DNA of 64,000 nt from Peltaster fructicola (taxonomy: Eukaryota; Ascomycota; Dothideomycetes), in the NCBI GenBank assembly GCA_001592805.2, contig CP051141.1:1922001-1986000 (forward strand), in the 5' to 3' direction. This document shows, in pieces, positions 35,790 to 46,300 of this stretch. Position 1 is the stretch's first letter. Each line of letters opens with the position of its first letter. A program made the position numbers and the translations under genes. The notes beneath the pieces were generated by a model. That model was given only the letters and a program-made list of their open reading frames with translations, ran no database searches and was not told the origin of the DNA.

Positions 35790-35908
35790 AAAAAGATCCT
35801 CTGACCGCAGTGAGCGAGAGTCGAACCAGCGAGCTTCGAGATACTGTCACCAATTAGTACAGTATCTGCTACGTGCACCCCAGACCAGGTGGCGAGTCTG
35901 GTCTGGGG
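35790..35908 (-). ncRNA. Possible small structured RNA with Pol III-like signals
   Basis: Read on the minus strand, about 119 nt contain a perfect 11-bp stem (35898-35908 with 35878-35888, 9-nt loop), a perfect 9-bp stem (35859-35867 with 35839-35847, 11-nt loop), a B-box-like GGTTCGACTCT at 35828-35818, and a terminator-like T5 run at 35794-35790. The order, structure then B box then T run, suits a Pol III gene. I could not fold it into a good tRNA: the acceptor and T-arm pairings are imperfect, and there is no clear A box. A decayed tRNA, a tRNA-derived element or a novel RNA are all possible. Confidence 0.3.
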
Positions 35909-37614
35909 GCGAGAAGAGCGCTGTTTTTCTGATTGATATAGGTGCTGCAGCCCACAGTACCTCCTCCAGCAGTGGGCCACGTACGGGCCCAAAACATTGT
36001 GAGGAGCTTGCATATGGCGACGACATGCTCCTCTGCGAGTTTGGTGCCATTCCATCATGTGGTTGTTGAGATCGTGGTATAGGGCATGTACTGTGTGCCT
36101 TGTGGTGAGTGACGAAGCCGCGCTGTTAGTCTTTGAAGCACTCACGCGACAACCACCACCACCACCCATAACAACACTCTCAATGGCCTCAATATGGCAA
36201 GCGCTTGCGGTGATGAGCATGCGTTGTTCGTACCGGCCTTTGAACACCATTTGTGACAACCTCGCACGACGGCCGCAACGACAAAGGGCAACCACTTACC
36301 GCCAGCGACGGACGAACGCGACAGCAGTCCACAACACACTCCCAGGTCACTCCAGGCTTTCATTCGCAGCATTGCAGCAGCACTGTGAGGTTACTTGCAG
36401 CGAGGGCAGCAACCATAGCCACGAGCACCACTTTGACGAGACTGTGTTCGTCTTTCCAGACCCATGCAGCAGCCGGCATCCAGTCCTCGATGCACTTGCT
36501 GCACAGAGCCTCGCCAGGATGGCCATCGAGACCATGAGTGAGGGCGATCGAACCGAGCCCACTACCAGTGACACCAGCAGCGACCTTGAAGTCCTTAGCG
36601 ACACTGGCAGCCAAGACATCCCATCAACGCCAACCATCAGCGACGGAGGATACTGAAAGCAGATGCAAGAGCTGCGAAAGTCCAGAAGCAAGCCGCATGG
36701 TATCTGGTGAACAAGCAAGAGCAGATGCATGAACAGCTGGGAACAACGGTGTTGGTCCGTCAACAAGCCAGTACACCAGTGCGTCCACGCCTGACGAGCC
36801 TCTGTACGAGCAGTGTCGGTCACTGTACTGCCGAACGAAAGTGTCAGAGCATAATACTGCACGACCGAGACGGAGACCAGGAGCCGGTCATACCACGCCA
36901 GCAACTCTACCACACACCGGCCACATAGCAGATACCATCAGTATGCATGTATGCAATGCTATCGTCCATCTCTTTACCACAGCAAGGTTCTTTGCGCGCT
37001 ATTGTGCGTCATCGAAACTGGTTGATGTCATCATATGCTTGAGGTCGTCCAGTCTGACCCAATAACGACGCCGTCGCCACTAAGAGTGAGCATGCTGTGA
37101 GAGCATTGATCAGATGCCTCATATGCAAGTGGTCGTCATGGTGTTCAGGTCTTTGGAGGTGTGGGCGATGTGTTTGCACTGGATGACAATCGAAAGATCA
37201 GACGAGACGTCGTCCGCCCCTGACTTCCTCACTTGATGTGATTGGCTAGTGTTCAGCCGCAGATCTTTCGCACGGCAGCCTCGAAGCATCCTCTGGCAAC
37301 GGCAAGATCGTCTTTGCACCTGCAAAGTGCTCTTGAACGTCGGCTTTATGCACAGGTCAGATGCAGCGATGTACAATCGACCTGTACTCAACGACCCTTC
37401 GTCCACGCAGCGACATCGAGCAGCACAAGAGGTACCAGCCAGCTTCCACAACTCCCAGCGCATGGTACAGTAGCACAAGGTCGATAACCTGTACAAGCTA
37501 CTCACTGGATGGTACTCCGTAGCAAGGTCAGAGCAACTTCCGATAGGCGATAATGCTATCATCGTAAAGATAGCCTCAAGTACGATCAGACGAGGCATGC
37601 GACAGACGACTGCG

Positions 37615-38570
37615 TCATGCACTGTCCTCCTCTGGTAGTAGCATGTCCACCAGGAAGACTTCGGCTGTCCGGAGCTTGCGCACCAAGTCTGCCAGCGAGT
37701 GCGTTGCAGAGCCATAGTCCTTGAGGCCTTGTAAAGCATCGATGCGATGCAAGGCTTGAGCATGACGAGCCAATGGGATATCGTTGCAGAGCCGCTCTTG
37801 GCTTCGATACCTGTTATCGAGACGATGCCGGCACTCACAGCACATAGCGACATTCTGGTGGCGTCTTTGCACATAACAGACAAAGGTCGCCTCCTGGAAT
37901 ATCGGACCTCCAATCGACTAAGTCTTCCACAAGTCCACAAGATCACCAAGTCGAGGAGTCCTGTGCTGTCCATGTTCGAGACGATGCACTAGTTCAGGAT
38001 CTCGAAGTCCTGGATTATCGTCAAAACCAAGGTCTTCGCAATAAGGCTCTGCGCTATATGTCGAGTATCTCCTTCGTCGCATTTATCGTCGTCTGGTCTA
38101 TTGTAAGCCTGCTCTGCTGCCAGAACTCGACCATAGAGGACGGCTTGACGATCTTCACACAACGGACAAGCACCGTCTCTTGGTCGATCACGTTCATGCT
38201 CATCGTGGTACCGCCTTGGACAAGCACAGTACTCAGCCGTCTAGCATTGTTCAGGTCATCGAGGTACTTGATAGTCCTCCAGACAAGCGAGGACAGCTCC
38301 CAGCAAAGACCCTGGGCACAGATCTGACTGAGTGCTGTGGCTGTTGAGCTTCAGCGCTGCTAGACTTCTCCTGTGTCTGCAGCACTGTTGCCTGGCAATC
38401 CTGGCTGTCGCTCTGAGTTGACTGGAGATTAGCTGTGCTGGGTGCTACTCTCAACCTCTTGACCGCTCAGTATCCAGACTGGCCATACATCCGATGGCTC
38501 TATCATTCTGTGCTGCCTCGAGCAGGGCTATCCATCTCTTGCAGCTTCCGCCACTGTGAGAGTCCCGTGG
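37615..38570 (-). pseudogene. Decayed or badly sequenced protein gene, minus strand
   Basis: Four consecutive stretches read like protein on the minus strand but in changing frames. They include WIALLEAAQNDRAIGCMASL (near 38500), a ~95-codon stretch at 38054-38336 with TIKYLDDLNNARRLSTVLVQ and good third-position GC, YCEDLGFDDNPGLRDPELVH (37.92-38.06 kb), and a C-terminal-looking stretch ALQGLKDYGSATHSLADLVR ending LLPEEDSA at 37615. No introns with acceptable signals connect them. I read this as one gene that has lost its frame, either through decay or through sequence errors of the kind seen elsewhere in the window. No family is recognised. Confidence 0.35.
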
Positions 38571-38683
38571 CTTGAACGCCTATCCCGCCTTCAAGACACT
38601 GCACCTGTGGTCGTTACATCTTGACTGACGATCGTTACAAGGTGGCATCGCGAGCTCACTTGTCGAGTTTGGAATGGCAGTGC

Positions 38684-39300
38684 TCAGTAGCCAACGCAGT
38701 ACACATTGTGCCCACGGCGCTCGGCGAGGTCAGTGGATGAGCGATCGTCTGTCTTCGACCACTCTGAGCAGTCATTGAGCTCACCACTGCTTCGATGGCA
38801 ACATAGCCTATGCACAGCAAGTCTACCCACCAAGCTCAATGCTGACTGTATGGCCCGCACAGCAGTAGCCAGGCCGGTCACTTTCACGAAGGCTTCGCGC
38901 TCTGGTTGTCTTCCGTCCTCCAAACTGTGGTATACATCGCCGTCGTGAGGCAAGGTTTGCTTGGGGTGCTGACCGGCTGTTGTCATGATGAACTTGTTGA
39001 TGCACGGCGCTCTGCCAGTGCTCAGCTCTTGCTTCGATCCTGTCAACCCAGAGTCCGGTCACGACTTTCGATGTTCGCGTTATGCGCAGTGGTCATGAAG
39101 GTGTTGGCGAGAGCCACCAATAACGCATCTCGGCGGTCGTAGATGGTGCTCGATCTGCGACCAAGCAGGCCGGCTCTACCATCGTCGCCTTGACACGTCG
39201 GTGTGCTGTTGACACTCGCCGCTGGCTCGGCCGCGCTGCTTATTGTGTCGTCAGGCTGGGTCTCATCGATCGTTGCTTGGTGTTCATTTGGGTTATCAGC
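38684..39300 (-). pseudogene. Second decayed coding stretch, minus strand
   Basis: Two protein-like frames follow one another on the minus strand. The upstream one (about 39045-39300) has RRSSTIYDRRDALLVALANT and good third-position GC. The downstream one (38684-39046) has DGDVYHSLEDGRQPEREAFV and KVTGLATAVRAIQSALSLVG. They are offset in frame with no plausible intron. It may belong to the same lost gene as 37.6-38.6 kb. Function unknown. Confidence 0.3.
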
Positions 39301-41997
39301 TCAGTGCTGCTCAAGTGTGCCATGATCGTGGGATCGAGCTCGTTCAGGCAGTCGTCGCTCGCGACGGCTTCGGCGGAATTTCACACTCGTGCTCGTGGCA
39401 TTCGCGGTGAGGAAGGCGGCGATACACTGCGACTCGCGACGAGGACGACCTAGGACTCGAATCAAGCCTCACTGTGGATGGGTAGCGGTGATGAATGTCT
39501 CTTGTTGCGTAGATGGTGGCGAAGTCATTGCCTGCTGTCGGCAAGCGTGGCTTGTGGTGCACACGCGTCACAGCGGCATCTAACACGACTGCTCACTTCA
39601 TCACGAGAGCGACACGGTGATGAGCGATAATGGTCACAGCAGTGCTCACCGTACACGAAGCATCACCACTGAGAATTGCTCATGCTACCTGCACGCCATG
39701 CAACAAGAGTCTCGCATCAGTAGCCAAATCGCAGACTCGTGTAAGTCGAAGCCTACTCGCATGCACCAACGTTGAAGATCAGCTCCTACATGGCCACCGA
39801 CCATGATCATATTGCACAGAGACTCTGTGCGATTACAGAGTAATATCAGGGAGCACAAAACAATCTATGCCTTGCCTCGATTGTCCTGCTTCAGAGGAAG
39901 AGCACAATACACCATTCTCAGCATGCAGTTGCATCGCCGGCGACGAGCTCGCCCGACTTATACGCGTATGCTGCCATGGATCCGATGATCGCACACGACA
40001 ACTTCTACGGCACGACTAGTCTGTCCCTCCTTCATTATGCTCCAGTCTTCAAGCCCTCGAGGGTGACCCTCGTAGATGCTACGCTCGTACACCCGTATAT
40101 GCCTTCAGGAACCCAACATGCGCTGTTGTTCTACTAGAGTACCATCGTCGACTCACACAGCTCCCATGCCAGCTCTTTCAGACATGCTGTGATGAAGAAT
40201 GCGATGTTTCTTTGCCTGTTCGATGGACCATCCTGGGCACGACATCTCAACAGCCGCTCATGGAACTCTCAGTCGCGCAACGATCTTGGTATCGATCAGA
40301 GTGATGTCTGAGGAAACGCATACAGGTGTTGTACACTTTTATTGAGGTGCATAGTCATATGAATGCTCGAGCAACACCATGGCAGACATGAGAATTGTTG
40401 CAGCGCACGACCGCTGCGATGACCACGAAATCTGTTACCATGAATCAGCCACTGCGTTGGCTGCGGATTTCATCCTTGGTTATGTATCTTCGTCCAGGAG
40501 ACCGTGGCGGCATTCGGCCATCCGAGGACGAGGGCGCGAAGGCTATGATAAGCACGTCTTTGGAATTTCGTGGATCGAATGGGTTCAATGGCGACAGGAC
40601 TACCAGTCAAGTCGTGCTCTTATCGCTCTTGCTGCGCACCGGTGGCGAGCAAGTCGGCAGCCCGGCATTGACTGTGTCTGACGCTGAGAAGGAATGAGCC
40701 AACATTGCTCGCGACTCACCAGCTATCCCTCCAAAGTTCTCAGGTCAACGGTGAGCTCGAGTCCTGGCGCAGTCTCGACCGGAAATGATTCTCTTGTGGA
40801 TGTGGACACAATGCACTACCCATAATGCCGCGAAATTATTCCTTGAGCCGTCAATAAAGGAATCTACCGTCACAAAGCAGCCCGCCTGTCCGCCTTCCTG
40901 AAATTGTCCGCCAACCGGAGGGCATACAATTCTTCTCCTTCTCGCTTCATGGCGCAGAACCACTCCTCTTGCTGCATAGCATGAGCGTGATGTGCCCGGA
41001 CTTATGTTGCGACGCAAGGCTCTGCGTGAGCCATTGCGCACTTCACCTACAGCCCGCCGGCGCATCGAGTCCACACGGCATGAACAGCAAGCTGTAGCAG
41101 ATCCAGCGTTGCTTGCGTCTGATGCTACGTCAACTGTCTCACCCAACGACCTAAGATGCTCCTCGATAGTAACGAATGAGACTCAAGAGTGCTCGGTGAG
41201 TGTCCAGCTCTCTATCTTTCGACTGCGGACCACCTGGACAGATGACAGAGTGGACAGCACATCGTTACGCCAAACGACAGCTGGAACTCTTTGACATCGA
41301 AGCGTCACGCACAACCCTGACTGGGATCTACCTACTCGGGAGGTCACTCGATGCAATGAGCTAGGCTGTACCGCGTTGAGGAGACAATCGGGATCAAGAG
41401 CAACCCCGGTCACAAGGACAATGCTCGTTCGACTCATCGTCATCACATCTGAGGTGAAGCCGGTGTCAATGCACAATCAATGCGCAACCTGATGTTTGGT
41501 ACGCAGCCAAAACAGCCACTTAGCGACAGCAAGCATGTCAAGTCTGTCAGCGCGTTGGCAGATCCCTCAAGCTTTCTTCATGGACCCTGTTCAGGCCGCA
41601 CAGTCACCAAGGGACGAATGCCGCTTGCCATTGATGGCGGACCTGTCCACGATCGCTGTAAGCTGTAATGTAGACTATGCCAAAGCTCTGCTGCGTTGGC
41701 TACTAGCAAGTCTGTGACCAGCTGGTAAGCATAGATGCACAAGCAGGTAAGTCTGGTACGAATGAAACAGTAAGCAGATATGTAGGTGAGTTTTCTTACA
41801 GACACTGTTCAGACGTTAATACTGCCATTTCCTTGCTGAACAGCAAGACGATATGAGTTCGATGTACCTGCTCTCTGTACACACCATTCCACAGCACCTT
41901 ACACCAGACGAGTTCAAGTACACCTCCTCGCCTTCTTCCATCTTCCATCTTCCATCACTACAACCAAGCCTCCACACTATCAACGCAGAAGATCAAA

Positions 41998-42906
41998 ATG
42001 GCACAGCAAGCACCACAGAAGGAAGACTGGACATTCTTCTTCAACTTTGACGCTGGTGAGACTCCTCAAAGTCAAGAATCAAACAACAACATCATTGCAA
42101 CGCCCGGGGAGCTATCACACGAAGAAATAGAGCTTCGATCAGCGGAGTCGTCTGATCGGTATCCGGCAAGTCCTGGACACCCTAGCTTCGAGGGATCTTT
42201 GCAGGAGCTAGAAGCATTTGGCGATATTGTGGGCCTTGATGTCGATCCAGAAGCTCTCGACAACATGGTGGACCCTGCATTCGATGCACAAGCTCTCGAC
42301 GACATGATGGGACCTGGGTTCGACGAAGCAGCTTTCAACAGCATGGTGGGCCCCAGAGTCGACACAGGAGCTCTCAACTACACGAGGGTCCCTGGTATCT
42401 ACCCAGAGCCACTCGACGACATGATGGGTCTTGGCGTCAACCCATCGATGACTTCCCGGGCGCCTCCTGTTCACATGAACAGCATAAGGTGTGCTGACTC
42501 TTCAGCGCTTCTTCCTGCTTTCCCACCAATGTCAGGGGTGTCGCTCTTCGGCTTTGGCGGCCAGTATCAAAGCATGCATGCCATGCCCCAGGCTGGGCGC
42601 CCAGTAGAGTCCTTCAATCCTGCTGCAAGCAACGGTCTCTTCCTTTCCTTCAACAGCATGTCTCAAGGACCACATCAACAGCACATGCCATTGACAGTGG
42701 TACCTCGCCCAAGGTTCACTCCACCAGAGCAATCCATGATGCAGACGGCTCCGGCGCCTCTGTATAACTACTCAAGAAGAGCAGATCAGCCAGTGCCAAT
42801 AGCACCGATGCAGCGAGCCTCTCGTCATGAGCTGACGGCGAAGGAGAGGAAGAGGATGGCCAAGGAGGCCAACAATCGAGCAAAAAGGGTGGAGCGACAG
42901 CAGTGA
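41998..42906 (+). CDS. Orphan protein with acidic repeats and basic C-terminus
   Basis: A single exon of 302 residues starting in a strong context (CAAAATGGC). Residues about 75-145 hold four to five imperfect ~16-residue repeats of the type VDPEALDNMVDP and FDAQALDDMMGPG, ending EPLDDMMGLGV. The middle is Met/Pro/Gln-rich and probably disordered (SMSQGPHQQHMPLTVVPRP). The C-terminus is a strongly basic helix (AKERKRMAKEANNRAKRVER) that could bind nucleic acid or act as a nuclear signal. The acidic repeats plus basic helix recall transcriptional regulators, but nothing specific is recognised. The promoter side faces the gene desert; MET5 follows in tandem. Confidence 0.75.
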   Translation: MAQQAPQKEDWTFFFNFDAGETPQSQESNNNIIATPGELSHEEIELRSAESSDRYPASPGHPSFEGSLQELEAFGDIVGLDVDPEALDNMVDPAFDAQALDDMMGPGFDEAAFNSMVGPRVDTGALNYTRVPGIYPEPLDDMMGLGVNPSMTSRAPPVHMNSIRCADSSALLPAFPPMSGVSLFGFGGQYQSMHAMPQAGRPVESFNPAASNGLFLSFNSMSQGPHQQHMPLTVVPRPRFTPPEQSMMQTAPAPLYNYSRRADQPVPIAPMQRASRHELTAKERKRMAKEANNRAKRVERQQ

Positions 42907-43308
42907 GCTTGACTGGAACTCTCAAGACACGACATGAGGTCGCCCAGGCATGGTCGCTAACGAAGGTTCACCATGTGGCCAACCAAGATCTCCTGCATGC
43001 GAGATCGATCCAACCGAGGCGAAGTCGCAGGAAGATTTGCAAAATAGCTCCGAAGACGCAATTGGTGCTTCGGCCAATCAGAGCTGGTGCATTTGACAAG
43101 TGGGGAAGGGTAGCCGAACACAGGCAAAACTTTGGGCAGGGTTTAGAGCAATGCATCTTTTTTCCGCCAGCATGACAACGAGATAGATGAGCTAGACCTT
43201 ACACTACTGATGGTTCATATTCTTGTATCTGCTTTCTCTTGCCACCACTGTTTCTCTCACCATCACCCTTCTGCATAGTCATCTAAGCTCTTGAGTACTG
43301 CTGAGCGC

Positions 43309-43320
43309 CGCAGTACTGCG
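43309..43320. promoter_or_regulatory. 12-bp palindrome in the MET5 leader
   Basis: CGCAGTACTGCG is a perfect palindrome 13 bp upstream of the MET5 ATG and shares GCAGTACTGC with the 34.0 kb palindrome. No match to the CYS3/Met4 consensus was seen, so a regulatory role is speculative. Confidence 0.3.
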
Positions 43321-43332
43321 ATCCTTGCCACA

Positions 43333-46300
43333 ATGGCACAGATACTCACTGCCGGCGAAGCAGGTATGTCTTGCAATCTCTGCCACCACTGAGGGATGAT
43401 CGAGTGTTACTAACGCCTACTACAGTTGCAAGAGTCGCATACCTCTCGTCAGACGTCATTGTCTCTGTGCAGCCCTCCCACAGCACCGAGTCCGAGTTCA
43501 GCAAGTTTCTCGAGCAATATATCAGCAACAAAGCGAACTCTATCGTGTGTCAAGCACTACCCGAAGTCCTTGCGGTGCGATACAACAACGACCCTCTCCT
43601 CTCCTGCTTCCAGCCTCTCCGCGATGGCAAACTCACATCTGTCACCACTTCCAGTGAGATCCTGATCAAGAGCATACCGCATTTGTACAAGTTGGCACAA
43701 TACCCAGTGGTACTCCACGTCTCGCTACACCCTGCGGGATACCCAGATTATAGCGATATCACGAGTATAAGGAACACAGGCTTCAGCTTCTTGCAGAGCA
43801 ACTCGCTACAGGAAGCTCAGGATCTTGCGTTGACTGCTCATGCCCTGGCGATTCAGTCAGGCAAGGGTGTCATCCACTTCTTCGATCCTGCAAACAGCCA
43901 GGCAGATCAGCCAATCCAACATGAGAACAGACAGCTGTGCGAGCAAGTGCTCAACATTCCTCAGGTCAGGACGCTTCAAAGCTACAAGAGCAGCGAGGAC
44001 ACACTCTATGTGAACGAAGGACGATCGTACACAATCTCAGCAGCCACAGCGAGTGCAATTGCATCGCCACAGATCAACGGACAGTCATCTCCTGATAAGC
44101 CAGCATCGACAGTTGGATCAGCATCGGCATCCGAGCGCAATGGTAGTTCTGCAGGCTCAGAAGCAGAGTCTGCAACCACCGTTGACTCACAGCCAAAGGC
44201 TGCCAGCTCGCAAGATATCGACACCATCTGTGCGGATATCTGGACGCACATCAAGAGTGCCACGGGCCGATCGTACAATGCATTCCACTACACTGGACCA
44301 GCAAACGCTGAGGCAGCACTTTTCCTGTTCGGCTCTGACCCAGGGCTTTTCAGCGCAGAGTTTGATGCAGCCACATCTGCAGATTTCTTCGCTCGTGTTG
44401 GCCTGATAACTCCTGTACTCTACCGACCATGGCTCACAGAGCGCCTGATTGCATCAATTCCTACATCTATCAGGAAGATCGCAGTCCTGGAGCAGGTTCG
44501 ACGAAAGACCACCAAGTGGGGACCGATCCTCCTGGACCTCCTCATGTCGATGAAGTCCTCTGGATCTGCAGCCGGTCCGCTCATCGTTGGCTACCAGCTT
44601 GGCTACCTCGAGTACAATACCATTACACAGGCTTTGTCCGGCATCTTCCAGAACCTTCGTGCGAAGAACCCTATCCAGAATCTCGAGATTGGCAAGACGG
44701 ATGCACCGAAAGCCTCACTTACAGGCACTCAGAAAGAGTTCGAGCTGAAGCAACCAGAGTTGGAGAATGCATACCTCAAGATCTTGGACCAATTGCTTGG
44801 CGGACAGTTGTATGTTGCGAATGCTTTGGACAAGAAGGACGCAGGAGTTGCTTCAACCATCAAAGCAAGCCCGGACTATGGTTTCGGTTCGCTGATTGCA
44901 CGGAGAGAGCATCGCAAGCGATTCATCGCACAAGCGGAGCAAGCTGCCAAGAGCAACGCTTTCATCACCAGCGCACCACAGAAGTACATTAACGACTGGC
45001 TGCTTGCTGCCAATCGTGCTAAGGAGGCAAATGCTCTGGCTCCTGAGATCATTGCACGCCTCGGAACCGATGGATCCTCGGCAGCATCACAACTGCTTGC
45101 TAACAAGGGCCTCTTCTACAAGGAATCGCAGTGGTTGATTGGCAGTGATGCATGGAGCTACGATCTCGGAAACTCTGGTGTACACAATCTTCTCGCATCT
45201 GGCGACAATGTCAACATGCTCATAATCGACTCAACACCGTATAGCCAACGAGCAGCAGCGGATGCAGCTCGGCGAAAGAAGGACATCGGTCTGTATGCCA
45301 TGAACTTCGGTAACGCATATGTTGCCTCTGTTGCGGTCTACAGCAGTTACACCCAGGTCCTGCAGGCATTCATGGAGGCAGAGGCATTCGATGGTCCTTC
45401 TGTCGTCCTTGCATATCTGCCATACAACCGTGAGGACGACAGCCCGCTCACAGTCCTCCAGGAAACCAAGAAGGCTGTTGACCTCGGATACTGGCCACTT
45501 TACCGCTGGGACCCGAAGGCTGAGGAGAAGGGTGAGGAGACATTCAAGCTTGACTCTGAACGTATCAAAGAAGAGCTCAAGCAATTCTTGCGACGAGACA
45601 ACTATCTCAGTCAGATGATGAAGCGACACCCAGAATTTCATCCAGCGTTGTCCGAAAGCTATGGCAGCGAGATCCGTAAGGTTCAGAAGCGCAAGGCTAA
45701 GGACGCATACGAGACCCTGCTTGAAGGACTGCAAGGTGCACCAATGACTGTGCTCTTTGCATCAGATAACGGCAATGCAGAGTCGCTGGCCAAGCGTCTT
45801 GCCGCTCGTGGCAAGGCTCGAGGTCTCAAAACCATGGTCATGGCAATGGATGACTTCCCTATTGAGGACCTACCAAACGAGGAGAACGTCATTCTCTTAT
45901 CATCTACGGCTGGTCAGGGTGAGTTCCCGCAAAATGGTCGCAACTTTTGGGAAGCAGTCAAGAACTCCACAGACCTCGATCTTGCTGCTATTAACTTCTC
46001 AGTCTTCGCTCTGGGAGACTCGCACTACTGGCCACGCAAGGAGGACAAGCATTACTACAATAAGCCAGGAAAGGACGTCTTCGCACGTTTCCTCACTCTT
46101 GGTGCTAAGCAGCTGGTCGATATTGGTCTCGGAGACGACCAGGACCCTGATGGATACCAGACTGGCTACACCGACTGGGAACCAAAGCTGTGGGATGCCC
46201 TCGGCGTGAGTGGCATTGAAGGCCTGCCAGAGGAGCCACCACCAATCACGAACGAAGACATCAAGATCGCCTCCAACTTCCTGCGAGGCACGATCGCCGA

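Larger units (their letters stand above)
33210..41997. other. Gene desert of about 8.8 kb with decayed coding-like stretches
   Basis: No intact recognisable gene lies between the isochorismatase-like gene and the 41998 orphan, in a window otherwise averaging one gene per 2.4 kb. Base composition is not the AT-rich pattern expected of heavy RIP mutation. Several stretches read like protein in one frame but break off quickly; the better ones (36.1-36.7, 37.6-39.3 and 40.4-40.7 kb) are treated separately or as findings. No transposase, reverse transcriptase or terminal repeats were recognised. Confidence 0.6.

Noticed and set aside
35804-35880. tRNA gene on the minus strand
   Set aside because: A B-box-like sequence and a T run are present, but the acceptor and T stems mispair and no clear A box or anticodon arm can be placed.
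37119-37973. Longest minus-strand frame of the desert (284 codons)
   Set aside because: Cys/Trp/Arg-rich composition without domain structure. Another frame of the same DNA reads more like protein, so this one is probably a shadow.
40395-40697. Plus-strand frame of about 100 codons near 40.5 kb
   Set aside because: Some protein-like flavour (PGDRGGIRPSEDEGAKAM), but short, overlapped by another frame on the same strand, and without motif or homologue that I recognise.
33210-41997. Transposon or retroelement origin for the gene desert
   Set aside because: No terminal repeats, target-site duplications, transposase or reverse-transcriptase motifs, and no AT-rich RIP-like composition were seen.
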